A stretch of 64,000 nucleotides of DNA from JAMXLO01 sp041487355 (GTDB lineage Bacteria; Pseudomonadota; Alphaproteobacteria; Acetobacterales; Acetobacteraceae): the NCBI GenBank assembly GCA_041487355.1, contig JBGPND010000001.1, positions 1 through 64,000 of the forward strand. The letters run 5' to 3'. The position numbers and the translations under genes were made by a program. A model generated the notes under the pieces. It did not search any database and was not told the DNA's origin. It was given only the letters and a program-made list of their open reading frames with translations. Positions 49,989 to 58,776 of the stretch are shown piece by piece (within the stretch, counting starts at the first letter, position 1; every line of letters starts with the position of its first letter).

Positions 49989-50933
49989 ATGCCCAGCCTG
50001 CCGCCCCTGAACGCCTTGCGCGCCTTCGAGGCAACCGCCCGGCATCTCAGCATGAAGGAGGCTGCCGCCGAGCTGGCCGTCACGCCCGGTGCGGTCAGCC
50101 AGCTCGTGCGTGGACTGGAGGAGCGCCTCGGTACGAAGCTGTTCCGCCGTGCCAATCGCTCGCTCACGCTGAGCGAGGCTGGGCAGGCCTATTTCGTGCC
50201 GATCCGGCACGCGTTCCGCCAGATCGGCGAGGCGACGCGGCGCCTCCAGGCAATGCCGCAGGCCGGCATGCTCACCGTCAGCGCGCCGCCTGCCTTCGCG
50301 GCCTCCTGGCTGGTGCCACGGCTCGGCCGGTTCTCCGCTCGCCACCCGGACATCGAGCTGAGCATCGCCACGACCCGCAGGCTGGCGAATTTCTCCGCCG
50401 ATGGCGTTGACGTGGCGATCCGCCACGGGCTCGGTCGTTACCCGGGGCTGCACTGCGACCGCATCGCCACGATCGCCATGATCCCGGTGTGCGGTCCCGG
50501 CTTCCTTGCGGCGCTCGCGCATCGCAGACCGCAGCTTCCGGCTGATCTGCTCGGCCTGAAGCTGCTGCAGGATACCGAGCGGCAGGACTGGGCGCTGTGG
50601 TTCCAGGCGCAGGGCGTCGTCGACATCACCCATGCGGCGCTCAGCGGCATCAGCTTTGATGACCAGATGCTACTGATGCGTGCCGCGGCGTCCGACCAGG
50701 GGATCGCGCTCGTCACCGAGACACTGGCGCGTCCGGAGCTGGAGCGCGGCAGTCTGGTGCGTGTTCTCGACGTCGCCTGGCCGCAGGAGTTCGCCTACTG
50801 GCTGGTGTGTCCGCGCGCCACCGCCGATCAGCCGAAGATCGTCGCCTTCCGCGACTGGCTGCTTGAGGAAGGCCGGCGGATCACTGCGAGCGCGCATCCA
50901 GCCAGGCGAGCAACGCCGGGCCGAAGGCCTTGA
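49989..50933 (+). CDS. LysR-family regulator (GcvA-like)
   Basis: The 314-residue protein has the GcvA-type start (LPPLNALRAFEATARHLSMK, VTPGAVSQLVRGLEERLG, LFRRANRSLTLSEAG) and effector-domain motifs such as FSADGVDVAIRHGLG and ASDQGIALV. The nearest divergent gene is the MFS gene 169 bp away. Its last 53 bp overlap the convergent DUF3445 gene, so the C-terminal tail (RRITASAHPARRATPGRRP) is read from the opposite strand of that gene. Confidence 0.9.
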   Translation: MPSLPPLNALRAFEATARHLSMKEAAAELAVTPGAVSQLVRGLEERLGTKLFRRANRSLTLSEAGQAYFVPIRHAFRQIGEATRRLQAMPQAGMLTVSAPPAFAASWLVPRLGRFSARHPDIELSIATTRRLANFSADGVDVAIRHGLGRYPGLHCDRIATIAMIPVCGPGFLAALAHRRPQLPADLLGLKLLQDTERQDWALWFQAQGVVDITHAALSGISFDDQMLLMRAAASDQGIALVTETLARPELERGSLVRVLDVAWPQEFAYWLVCPRATADQPKIVAFRDWLLEEGRRITASAHPARRATPGRRP

Positions 50934-51798
50934 GGCTCTTGTAGTGCACGGTCGCTTCCGGCAACGCCCGCACCGCTTCGGCAAGCCGCGCAGCGATGGC
51001 CGGCTTCGTGATGGCCGAGGCCAGCTTATAGCTGTGCACGCGGATGCCGAACAGGACGGCGTTTGTCCGAGGCAGGCGCGTCAAGGTCTGCCGCTCGACG
51101 CGGAGATAGAGTGTGTTGCCGGCGTTATCCGGAGTGATCGCTGTGTTCGTTGCCTCGCGCCACTTGCCGGTGGGCTGGTACATCGTCGGATCGTCCAGCA
51201 CGGACCAGTTGAGCCGCGATGCGATGTGGCTCGGCTTGACCTTCGTCATGAAACGATCGACCGGTGTTGCGAGGCGTTCGGCGTAGAACGGCACCGGGCC
51301 ATGCACCGCCGCGAGCGGGCGGCCCAGTTTCTCGTGCAGGCGCCAGCGGCTGGGGAAGCACAGGACGGCCGCGGTAAAGCGTGGCGGAGCGCCTGCGTCG
51401 GTCTGGATGATGCAGAGATCCTCCTGCACGAGGCGACCGGCGAGTTCCAGCGGATGGCACGGCGGCGCGGCGAGGTTCCATGTCTCATCGGTCAGCCGAT
51501 TGGCCAGCGTGTTGCCATCCAGGCTGAACCAGTCGGGAAACTGCGTGGTCAGATAAGCCACAAGACGCTGCAGCACCTCGCGGCTAGTGTCCTCGGCCTC
51601 CGGCAGCACGGCGAACACGTCGTCATGCCGCTCGGCCAGCAGCCTGCAACGCTCCGCCATTTCCTCCGTGTAGCGCGCATCGAGTTCGATCCATTCCGCC
51701 TCGGGCACCGTGACCAGGCTCATCGCCATGCGGTAAGGCCCGGTTTCGAACGGCAGATGGACCGCTTCCGGTGAAGGCTGCCGCATCGCGGTTGCCAC
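50881..51798 (-). CDS. Haem-dependent oxidative N-demethylase-like protein (DUF3445/HODM)
   Basis: The 305-residue protein matches the HODM family: VHLPFETGPYRMAMSL, EEMAERCRLLAERHDDVFAVLPEA, LVQEDLCIIQ, CFPSRWRLHEKLGRPLAAVHGPVPFY and LYLRVERQTLTRLP. HODM members are haem proteins, with dimethylamine mono-oxygenase as the known activity; the substrate here is unknown. The start is GTG 51798, 4 bp after the stop of the CoA-transferase gene, so they share a transcript. Confidence 0.88.
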   Translation of the reverse strand: MATAMRQPSPEAVHLPFETGPYRMAMSLVTVPEAEWIELDARYTEEMAERCRLLAERHDDVFAVLPEAEDTSREVLQRLVAYLTTQFPDWFSLDGNTLANRLTDETWNLAAPPCHPLELAGRLVQEDLCIIQTDAGAPPRFTAAVLCFPSRWRLHEKLGRPLAAVHGPVPFYAERLATPVDRFMTKVKPSHIASRLNWSVLDDPTMYQPTGKWREATNTAITPDNAGNTLYLRVERQTLTRLPRTNAVLFGIRVHSYKLASAITKPAIAARLAEAVRALPEATVHYKSLKAFGPALLAWLDARSQ

Positions 51799-51802
51799 GC
51801 GG

Positions 51803-53008
51803 TCAGATCACACCCTTGGCCCTGAGATCAGCGAGCGCCGCGGCATCCAGTCCAAGCCGTTCGGACAGCACCGCATCGGTGTGTTCGCCGAGCAGCGGCG
51901 GGGGGATGCGATAGTCGGGCGGGGTCTCCGACAGACGCACCGGATTGGCGATCACCTTCACCGTCTCGCCGGAACCATGCGACATCTGCACCACCGCGTT
52001 GCGCGCCACCACGTGCGGATCGGCGAACACCTCGGACAGCTTGTTGATCGGCCCGCAGCCGATCTTCAGCGCCTCCAGCTTGTCCACCCACCAGACCGTC
52101 GGATGCTGCTGCATCACCGGCGTCAACGTGTCAGTCACCAACTGCCGGTTCTCGACCCGCGCCGCGTTGGTGGCGAAGCGCGCATCCTCCAGCAGATGCG
52201 TCAGCGCGAAAGCCTCGCAGAACCGCTTGAACGTCGGGTCGTTGCCGATCGACAGCACGATGTGCCCGTCCACGGTGGGGAACACCTGATACGGCACGAT
52301 GTTCGGATGCTGATTGCCGAGCCGCGCCGGGTTCTCGCCGGTGGCGAGGTAGTTCATGCCCTGGTTCGCCAGCCACGCGACATGCGTGTCCAGCATGCCG
52401 ATGTCGATCTGCTGGCCTTGCCCTGTCGCGTCGCGATGCCGCAGTGCCGCAAGAATGCCGATGCAGCCATACAGTCCGGCGAACAGGTCGGCGACCGGCA
52501 CGCCAACCTTCTGCGGCAGCCCATCCGGCTCCCCGGTCAGGCTCATCACCCCGCCCATCGCCTGGATCAGCGAGTCATAGCCCGGGCGCGGCGCATACGG
52601 CCCGGTCTGGCCGAAGCCGGTGATCGAGCAATAAATCAGCCGCGGAAACTTCGCGTGCAGCTCCTCATACCCCAGCCCGTATTTCGCCAGCGCACCGACC
52701 TTGAAGTTCTCCACCAGGATGTCGCATTGCGCGATGAGCTCCAGCGCGATCGCCTGGCCCTCCGGCTTCGCAATGTCGAGCGTGACCGAGCGCTTGTTGC
52801 GGTTCACCCCGACGAAATACGCGCTCTCCTTCGTTCCAGGCATATACGGCGGCGCGAAGCCGCGCGTGTCGTCGCCGGCACCCGGCTTCTCGATCTTGAT
52901 CACGTCGGCGCCGAGATCGGCCAACATCTGCGCGCAGGTCGGGCCAGCCAGGACACGTGTCAGGTCGAAGACGCGCAGACCGCGCAGGGGTCCGGTGGGT
53001 TCGCTCAT
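51803..53008 (-). CDS. CoA-transferase, CaiB/BaiF family (type III)
   Basis: The 401-residue protein starts MSEPTGPLRGLRVFDLTRVL with AGPTCAQMLADLGADVIKIEKP and has VNRNKRSVTLDIAKPEGQAI, SITGFGQTGPYAPRPGYDSLIQAMGG and GQQIDIGMLDTHV, all type III CoA-transferase hallmarks, including the catalytic-region Asp. ATG 53008 has GGAGAG upstream and is preferred over an in-frame codon at 53047. It probably activates a carboxylic acid. The MFS gene diverging from it may carry the same compound. Confidence 0.92.
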   Translation of the reverse strand: MSEPTGPLRGLRVFDLTRVLAGPTCAQMLADLGADVIKIEKPGAGDDTRGFAPPYMPGTKESAYFVGVNRNKRSVTLDIAKPEGQAIALELIAQCDILVENFKVGALAKYGLGYEELHAKFPRLIYCSITGFGQTGPYAPRPGYDSLIQAMGGVMSLTGEPDGLPQKVGVPVADLFAGLYGCIGILAALRHRDATGQGQQIDIGMLDTHVAWLANQGMNYLATGENPARLGNQHPNIVPYQVFPTVDGHIVLSIGNDPTFKRFCEAFALTHLLEDARFATNAARVENRQLVTDTLTPVMQQHPTVWWVDKLEALKIGCGPINKLSEVFADPHVVARNAVVQMSHGSGETVKVIANPVRLSETPPDYRIPPPLLGEHTDAVLSERLGLDAAALADLRAKGVI

Positions 53009-53128
53009 CGGTCTCTCCAACTTGCCGGGCCGCGACGACGGGTCCATATCGGCAGGCCGCTTATAGGTCCGTCGCCTGGGGAGGCAAACCCGACGCCGGA
53101 TCGCACGACCCGGGAGGAGACGCCGGCA

Positions 53129-54382
53129 ATGCCGGATTCAGGCGCCATGCCGCGACGCGCGGCAAGCATCGAGAGCCGCGCGTCCTGGATCGCCGCATGC
53201 CTGACGCTTGGCATCCTGTCGATTTCCTACGGCTCGCCGCTGCTGGTCGTGGTGGGGTTGAAGCCGATCCAGGAAGCGCTCGGCACCGACCGATCCGTGG
53301 TGGCGCTGGCCGGCGCGCTGGTCTGGGTGGGGACCGGTCTCGGCGGCATCATGATGGGCTGGCTGGCGGACCGCATCGGCATCCGCCTCACCGCGACCAT
53401 CGGCGCGCTGATGATGGCGCTCGGCCTCGCGATATCCGCCACCGGCAGCGTCTGGGCGCTCTATGTCGGGCACGGGCTGCTGATCGGCCTGGTCGGCAAC
53501 GGCGCGATTTATGCGCCGCTGGTGATCTATGTCCTCCGCTGGTTCGACCGCCGCCGCGGTTCCGCGTTGGCATTGATCTCATCGGGCCAGTACATCGCCG
53601 GCATCGTCTGGCCGGCCGTGTTCGAGCGCGGCATCACACTATATGGCTGGCAGATGACGATGCTGGCGTATTCCGCCGTGGTGGTCGCGGTGATCCTGCC
53701 GCTGACCCTGTTATGCCTGCGCCCGTCGCCGGAGCCGCTGGCCTCGCACGCGATGTCAGGCAATCCGCGCAAGGGTGCGTCCGTGCTCGGCATGCCGGCC
53801 AATCTCGTGCTGACACTGATCTGCGTCGCGGCGTTCTTCTGCTGCATTCCGATGGCGGTGCCGAACGCGCATCTGGTGGCGTTCTGCACCGACCTTGGCA
53901 TCGTGCCGACGCACGGCGCGGCGATGCTGTCGGTGCTGCTGGCCTGCGCCTTCGTCAGCCGGCAGTTCTGGGGAATGCTGGCCGACCGCATCGGCGGGTT
54001 GCGCGCGGTCATGGTGGGATCGGCCTGTCAGGCGCTGGCGATCGGGGCCTTCCTGCTGACCCAGAACGAGCTCGGGCTGTTCGCTGTCTCGGCCGCGTTC
54101 GGCCTCGGCTTCTCCGGCATCATCCCGTCCTACATCGTGGCGATCCGCGAGCTGTTTCCGTCATCCGAGGCCGCGTGGCGGGTCCCCACATTTCTGTTCC
54201 TCGGCATGTCCGGCATGGCGTTCGGAAGCTGGCTGGCCGGCGCGCTGTATGACCATTTCGGCTTCTACGCGCCGGCATTCGCGGTGGGCGTGTTCTTCAA
54301 TCTGGCGAACCTGATCGTGATCGGCTTCCTGGTAGCGCGGCAGTCGCACGGCAGCGAGCGCCTGGCGGTCGCATATCGCTGA
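53129..54382 (+). CDS. MFS transporter (OFA-type)
   Basis: The 417-residue protein, from ATG 53129 with GGAGGAGA upstream, has twelve membrane segments. SYGSPLLVVVGLKPIQEALG, TGLGGIMMGWLADRIGIR and LRWFDRRRGSALALISSGQYIAG place it among bacterial monocarboxylate/oxalate-type MFS permeases. It is divergent from the CoA-transferase gene, suggesting uptake of an organic acid that is then activated (inference). Confidence 0.86.
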   Translation: MPDSGAMPRRAASIESRASWIAACLTLGILSISYGSPLLVVVGLKPIQEALGTDRSVVALAGALVWVGTGLGGIMMGWLADRIGIRLTATIGALMMALGLAISATGSVWALYVGHGLLIGLVGNGAIYAPLVIYVLRWFDRRRGSALALISSGQYIAGIVWPAVFERGITLYGWQMTMLAYSAVVVAVILPLTLLCLRPSPEPLASHAMSGNPRKGASVLGMPANLVLTLICVAAFFCCIPMAVPNAHLVAFCTDLGIVPTHGAAMLSVLLACAFVSRQFWGMLADRIGGLRAVMVGSACQALAIGAFLLTQNELGLFAVSAAFGLGFSGIIPSYIVAIRELFPSSEAAWRVPTFLFLGMSGMAFGSWLAGALYDHFGFYAPAFAVGVFFNLANLIVIGFLVARQSHGSERLAVAYR

Positions 54383-54385
54383 GCG

Positions 54386-54481
54386 TGTCATTGCGAGAAG
54401 CAAAGCGACGCGGCAATGCGGCAATCTCGTGGTCGGTGCGCAACCACCACGAGATTGCTTCGCTCCGCTCGCAATGACAGT
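54386..54481. repeat. Palindromic repeat, family B (full copy)
   Basis: TGTCATTGCGAGAAGCAAAG (54386 on) and its inverted end CGCTCGCAATGACAG (to 54480), with a longer internal stem (CAATCTCGTGGT against ACCACGAGATTG). It lies between convergent genes and belongs to the same family as 27143-27226. Confidence 0.8.
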
Positions 54482-54495
54482 CGGACGCTCGACGT

Positions 54496-54756
54496 TTACC
54501 GCGCGGCGGCGATACCGGCGCGGACCTCGGCGATCGCCTGATCGACCAGACGCATCGCGTTGACACGATGCCCGCCCTTGTTGGCTTCGGCGACCTGCTG
54601 CTCGCTCCTGGCGGTCTGCAATGCCACCAGCGCGTTGTCCATGTGCGGCTGCGCGGCAATGGCGAGGCCGCCGACAAAGCTTGCCGCGGCAATGGCAGTC
54701 ACGGCCGCGATACCAGCAAGGCGACGCCGACCGACCCAGGGTGTTTGTTCGCCCAT
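54496..54756 (-). CDS. Small membrane-anchored hypothetical protein, 86 aa
   Basis: From ATG 54756, preceded by GAGGAGG, the protein has a basic N-terminus (MGEQTPWVGRRRLAG), one hydrophobic helix (IAAVTAIAAASFVGGLAIAA) and a helical C-terminal part (MDNALVALQTARSEQQVAEA, MRLVDQAIAEVRAGI). It resembles small alphaproteobacterial membrane-anchored or secreted unknowns. It lies downstream of the dehydrogenase gene on the same strand. Confidence 0.75.
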   Translation of the reverse strand: MGEQTPWVGRRRLAGIAAVTAIAAASFVGGLAIAAQPHMDNALVALQTARSEQQVAEANKGGHRVNAMRLVDQAIAEVRAGIAAAR

Positions 54757-54806
54757 GTTCCCCTCCTCAACGTCGCTGCAATCATGCCGGATAAGCAACC
54801 TGCTTG

Positions 54807-55715
54807 TCAGCCCTTGCCGAGCTGCGTCCCGGCCAACCTCTCGCAAAGTTTAGCCATCTCGGTGTGATCGGCATCCGAACCGAACATCGCCTGCGCCGCC
54901 GCCACCATCTCCTTGCACAGCGCGGAAAGCGGCGCGGGCGTGTCGGTCTCGCGGCCGACCTGCAAGGCGATCGACAGGTCCTTCGCCAGCAGCCCCATGG
55001 TGAAGCCGGCGTTGAATTTGCGTGACAGCACGAACTGCTTGAACTTCTTCTGCGTCGAGTTGTTCATCCCGGTCGCGGCGTTCAGCACATCCACCATCAC
55101 CGCGGGATCCAGCCCGAAGCGCTGGCCGATCAGCAGCGCCTCGATGCCGATCAGGAAGCCGCCGGCGGACACCAGGTTGTTCAGCGCCTTCATCGCCTGG
55201 CCCGATCCGACCGCGCCGGTCCGCAGCACCGACGTGCCCATCGCCGACAGGACCGGCAGCACCGAATCGATGATCGTGGAATCGCCACCCACCATGATCG
55301 CCAGCTCGCCGGTCTTCGCCCGCGGCACGCCGCCCGACACCGGCGCGTCGATCATGTGACCGCCGAGCTCCATCACCCGCTCGGCCAGCACCTGCGTCAC
55401 CGACGGCACGCCGGAGCTCATCTCGATCACCACGGTGCCTGGCTTCATCCCGGCCAGCACGCTGTCGTCGCCGGTTGCCAGAACGTTTTCCACGATGGTG
55501 CTGGTCGGCAGCATGGTGATCACCACGTCCGATGCGGCGGCCAGTTGCCGCAGGCTGTCCGGCGCGTCGCCGCCGATCTGCTGCACGAAGTTGTTCGCCA
55601 CCTCGCGGCGTGCATCGTTCACGTGCACGGTGAAGCCGGCCTTCACCAGACAGGCCGCCATCGGCCAGCCCATGTTGCCGACCCCGACGAAACCGACGCT
55701 TGGCTTGTCCGCCAT
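54807..55715 (-). CDS. Beta-hydroxyacid dehydrogenase (3-hydroxyisobutyrate dehydrogenase family)
   Basis: The 302-residue protein has the Rossmann start VGFVGVGNMGWPMAACLVKAG, DAPVSGGVPRAKTGELAIMVGG (substrate loop), GSGQAMKALNNLVSAG with the catalytic Lys, and the helical C-terminal domain. It oxidises a 3-hydroxyacid such as 3-hydroxyisobutyrate, tartronate semialdehyde or glutamate-derived compounds. It is divergent from the lactonase-like gene. Confidence 0.9.
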   Translation of the reverse strand: MADKPSVGFVGVGNMGWPMAACLVKAGFTVHVNDARREVANNFVQQIGGDAPDSLRQLAAASDVVITMLPTSTIVENVLATGDDSVLAGMKPGTVVIEMSSGVPSVTQVLAERVMELGGHMIDAPVSGGVPRAKTGELAIMVGGDSTIIDSVLPVLSAMGTSVLRTGAVGSGQAMKALNNLVSAGGFLIGIEALLIGQRFGLDPAVMVDVLNAATGMNNSTQKKFKQFVLSRKFNAGFTMGLLAKDLSIALQVGRETDTPAPLSALCKEMVAAAQAMFGSDADHTEMAKLCERLAGTQLGKG

Positions 55716-55813
55716 CAGTCACTGCCTTTCGCGCTGTCGGGCGGACGGTAGAGATTGCCAGCCACGCGGGCAAGCTGTTGACTTGTCACAGGCACGCAAG
55801 GGGAAACGCGAAC

Positions 55814-56605
55814 ATGGCAATCACCTATGAGGTTCTGGCGCTGCGCTACGGCATCTTCGACGGCCGTATGCAGTTCCAGAACTACATCATCCCGGACGAT
55901 CACGCGGCACCCGATCCGCTGGATTTCTACGTCTTTGCCATTCGCGGCAACGGGCGGACGATCGTCATGGACACCGGCTTCAATCCGGTCTCGGCGAAGC
56001 GGCGCGGTCGCGAACTGCTGCGCACGCCGGCCGATGCATTGCTGCAGGCCGGCATCGACCCGGCCGAGGTGCGGGATGTCGTGCTGACCCATATGCACTG
56101 GGACCATGCGGGCGGCATGGAATACTTCCCCAAGGCGACGTTCCACTTGCAGGCCGCCGAGATGGCGTATTGCACTGGTCCCTGCATGTGCCAGCCGTTC
56201 CTGCGCCGCCCGTTCGATATCGACGATGTGCAGAGCGCGGTGCGCGCGCTGTATACGGATCGGCTGCGCTTCCATGACGGCACGGCGGAGATCGCACCGG
56301 GCATCACGCTGCACCTGATCGGCGGGCACTCCGGCGGCATCCAGTCGATCCGTGTGCCGACCGAGCGCGGCTGGGTAGTGCTGGCGGGCGATGCCACGCA
56401 TCTCTGGGGCAACATCCGCAAGCGGATGCCGTTCCCGGTGGTGGTGGACGTGGCACGCATGCTGAAGGGCTTCGAGATCCTGGAGAGCCTGGCCGACGGT
56501 CCGGACCACATCATCCCCGGCCACGACCCGCTGATCCTGAAGCGTTTTCCCCCGGTGGCCGGCTATCCCGACACGGTGCGCCTCGATCTGCCGCCGATCG
56601 CCTGA
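55814..56605 (+). CDS. N-acyl homoserine lactonase-like metallo-beta-lactamase-fold hydrolase
   Basis: The 263-residue protein has the zinc motif LTHMHWDHAGG (His93, His95, Asp97, His98) and later GGHSGG, LAGDATH and HIIPGHDPLIL that provide the other metal ligands. It resembles AHL lactonases of the AttM/AiiA type, so a role in degrading acyl-homoserine-lactone signals or other lactones is likely but not proven. Start ATG 55814, with AAGGGG upstream. Its 3' end (YPDTVRLDLPPIA) is echoed by a fragment at 58213. Confidence 0.85.
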   Translation: MAITYEVLALRYGIFDGRMQFQNYIIPDDHAAPDPLDFYVFAIRGNGRTIVMDTGFNPVSAKRRGRELLRTPADALLQAGIDPAEVRDVVLTHMHWDHAGGMEYFPKATFHLQAAEMAYCTGPCMCQPFLRRPFDIDDVQSAVRALYTDRLRFHDGTAEIAPGITLHLIGGHSGGIQSIRVPTERGWVVLAGDATHLWGNIRKRMPFPVVVDVARMLKGFEILESLADGPDHIIPGHDPLILKRFPPVAGYPDTVRLDLPPIA

Positions 56606-56993
56606 GCAGGAGCGCGCGGCCTCACCATCCCGATTCGTTCAGGCCGTGCGACCTACCACCTGTCGGCTGACATCGACACCGATCGCGGCGGTCTGGCGCG
56701 CGAGATCTCGGCAACGAATGCCGCGCTGACCGAGATCGAAGCGCAGACCGTGCCGCAGGCGACAGCAGCATCAGCGACCGGCGTGCGCGTGCTGTTCGGC
56801 AACATGGCGCGCCGTCTGACCGCCGCGACTTGGTGGCGCGCGGCAGCCGTGGCAACGACAGCAAGACACCTCGCGCGCGGGTAGGCCGGGTCAATATCTT
56901 GATAGGATGCCCGCACGTAGAGCGCGGGCGGGCAAAATTCTTGGCCCGCGCGGCGGATTGTGCGCGCTCGGCGGCACCACAAGATGTAGTTTG

Positions 56994-57062
56994 ATCGGCG
57001 CGCGGCTGACCGAGATAACGCGCAGCTACAACGTCAGTCACAGCACGATTTCAAGGCTCGCG
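56994..57062 (+). pseudogene. Remnant of a resolvase/recombinase C-terminus
   Basis: A frame reads IGARLTEITRSYNVSHSTI and continues SRL. RSYNVSHSTISRL is the recognition helix-turn-helix of serine recombinases of the Tn3-resolvase type. Nothing upstream encodes the catalytic domain, and no start codon is plausible, so this is the last 20-odd residues of a lost gene. The rest of 56606-57069 holds a frame from about 56615 (ATYHLSADIDTDRGGLAREI and on to a stop at 56884) that has no start and no recognised match. Confidence 0.6.
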
Positions 57063-57069
57063 CCGCCGC

Positions 57070-58035
57070 TCAAGGGCGGCGGGGCTCCTGGCGGAATCGT
57101 TCAAAGAAAGACGGCTCCGGGACGAGTATTTTTTGTTCAATCAAGCCAATCAGATATCTTTCACAAATCTCTAGTATTCGGTCAAGATCGACGAGTTCTA
57201 TTTCGACTCTTCCGAGCGCCCTCGCTTCTCGCTTTGCGTCTTCGGAGAATGTCGTCGTCGTGAAGAAAATCCCTTTGGCAATGTTGCCGCCCATGGCTCC
57301 ACGAAAACGCTGGATCTCTTCCGAGGACACCTTGCGGCCCGAGCCGTCGAACTTCTTTGCTTGGAAGGCTATTGGCTGGGAAACGAATTCATTGATCCGC
57401 AAACGCCCGTTCCCATCTATGCCGCCATCTTTGGCATAGCGCGTTGTTTGAACATCCTCCACTCCGACGCGGGCCAGCAATTCAGAACAGAACTCCTCGA
57501 AACCGGCGGGAGTCATGCCGGCAATAAGTTTGACGAGAGCAGGCCGGTGATCGCTGTAAGGCGACGTTTGCGGCGAAGGCGCAATGGCCTCGTCCTCGTC
57601 GTCTTTTATGATAGGTTCCTTTTCAGACGAGGATTCCGCCGCCGCCCCGGTCTCTCCACCGGCCTTGGCAAGCGTTTTCATTTCCTGAACGCGATGAAAA
57701 ATTGAGTCGATGTCGGGTCCGTCAAGGTGAGCATCTTTGCCCTTGTCGGTAACTCGCCAGTTGCCGTGGGAGGGAGAGTCGAGATAGCCGGTTTGAACGA
57801 GGTAGGAGCGTGCCCAAGCTATCTGGTTTTCAAATTTCACCGAACCGGATTTCAGCGTGGCTGTTCGATCCTCTTCGGACAAATTCAGCTTTTGGGCGAT
57901 CGCATCATAGATTTCTCTAGGCCGTGCTTGGTCGCCCTTTTCGCGCAGTGCGTCCAGCAGTGGGTTCATGAACCGGAGGAACTCGGATTCGTATTTCGGA
58001 GGCGTCTTGACGCCGGGGAATTCGGATAAAGGCAT
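57070..58035 (-). CDS. mrr: Mrr-like type IV restriction endonuclease
   Basis: The 321-residue protein has an N-terminal winged-helix Mrr_N domain (PREIYDAIAQKLNLSEEDRT, ENQIAWARSYLVQTGYLDSP, GNWRVTDKGK) and a C-terminal Mrr catalytic domain: GFEEFCSELLARVGVEDVQTT, then DGGIDG with Asp207 and FQAKKF with Gln225/Lys227, the D-(Q)xK nuclease core. Mrr enzymes cut modified foreign DNA. The region is visibly lower in G+C than its surroundings and lies beside a resolvase remnant, so it was probably acquired horizontally. There is no partner methylase. Confidence 0.88.
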   Translation of the reverse strand: MPLSEFPGVKTPPKYESEFLRFMNPLLDALREKGDQARPREIYDAIAQKLNLSEEDRTATLKSGSVKFENQIAWARSYLVQTGYLDSPSHGNWRVTDKGKDAHLDGPDIDSIFHRVQEMKTLAKAGGETGAAAESSSEKEPIIKDDEDEAIAPSPQTSPYSDHRPALVKLIAGMTPAGFEEFCSELLARVGVEDVQTTRYAKDGGIDGNGRLRINEFVSQPIAFQAKKFDGSGRKVSSEEIQRFRGAMGGNIAKGIFFTTTTFSEDAKREARALGRVEIELVDLDRILEICERYLIGLIEQKILVPEPSFFERFRQEPRRP

Positions 58036-58212
58036 ACCGTTTCAACCCTTGCGAGAGAGCCTGCCGAGCTTCGCTGGGCAGGCTCTCCATTCCCTTGACG
58101 GTCATCGCCGTCGCCGGCTGCACCGTGGGGGCAGAATAGCACAGGGAAATTTCCTTGTGGAAATATCCCGGGGAGCGCGAGGGGCTGGCCCCTCGCATGG
58201 TGCGACTGGCTC

Positions 58213-58260
58213 TATCCCGATACGATGCGCCTCAATCTGCCGCAGATCGCTCCAAGATAA
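58213..58260 (+). pseudogene. Duplicate 3' end of an AHL-lactonase-like gene
   Basis: The frame YPDTMRLNLPQIAPR and a stop codon at 58258-58260 matches the C-terminus YPDTVRLDLPPIA of the lactonase gene ending at 56605. About 37 of 42 bases agree. Only the last 15 codons remain, so it is debris of a second copy. With the intact gene it brackets the Mrr/resolvase-remnant DNA. Confidence 0.7.
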
Positions 58261-58374
58261 TCGCCTCGCACGTGCGGCGACGCGTCGGCGCGATGCCGAT
58301 CTCTCCCGCCTCCTCGCTATAGTCTGAATTGCGATCACCTCGTGCCTCCAACTCGGCACCGTCAGCGTGACCGC

Positions 58375-58776
58375 TTACGAGAGCGCCAGGTAATTGGCTG
58401 GCCGGAGGATCATCACGCCCCGCCACGGGTGCATATTCAGCAGATGCCTGTCGCTTGAGACGATGATCGAAGCCCCGGACGCGACCGCCAGTTCGAGGTA
58501 CTTGTTGTCGCTCGGGTCGGGGCAATCGATAACGCTTGTGTCGGGTTCAGCCCAAATCGCCGCTGCGCTCAGAAGTTCGAGGATCTTCTGCTGTCGATCC
58601 AGCGGCAGCGCATCAGCAAATTTTGATCTGCCCAGAACTTCGCGTATCTCATCGTAGACGGCGCTGCTGAGAGCCATCGTATCCCGCTCGCGAGCAGCCT
58701 GAAGCGCACGCATCGGTGTGCTGTCTTCCTTGAGTGCAGCGCCAACGACCGAGGAAGCGTCGAAAATGACGATCAA
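58375..58776 (-). CDS. PIN-domain toxin of a toxin-antitoxin pair
   Basis: The 133-residue protein has the PIN pattern: IVIFDASSVVGAAL (first Asp), VYDEIREVL, DPSDNKYLELAVASGASIIVS and SSDRHLL, giving the acidic metal-binding residues of VapC-like RNases. It belongs to the putative toxin component, PIN family group. Its start is TTG 58776, directly after the TGA of the upstream antitoxin gene (no gap), so translation is probably coupled. Confidence 0.85.
   Translation of the reverse strand: MIVIFDASSVVGAALKEDSTPMRALQAARERDTMALSSAVYDEIREVLGRSKFADALPLDRQQKILELLSAAAIWAEPDTSVIDCPDPSDNKYLELAVASGASIIVSSDRHLLNMHPWRGVMILRPANYLALS

Noticed and set aside
56653..56982. 109-aa minus-strand ORF between the lactonase and mrr
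   Set aside because: No motif or ribosome-binding site. The opposite frame (ATYHLSADIDTDRGGLAREI) looks at least as gene-like but also has no start, so neither is called.
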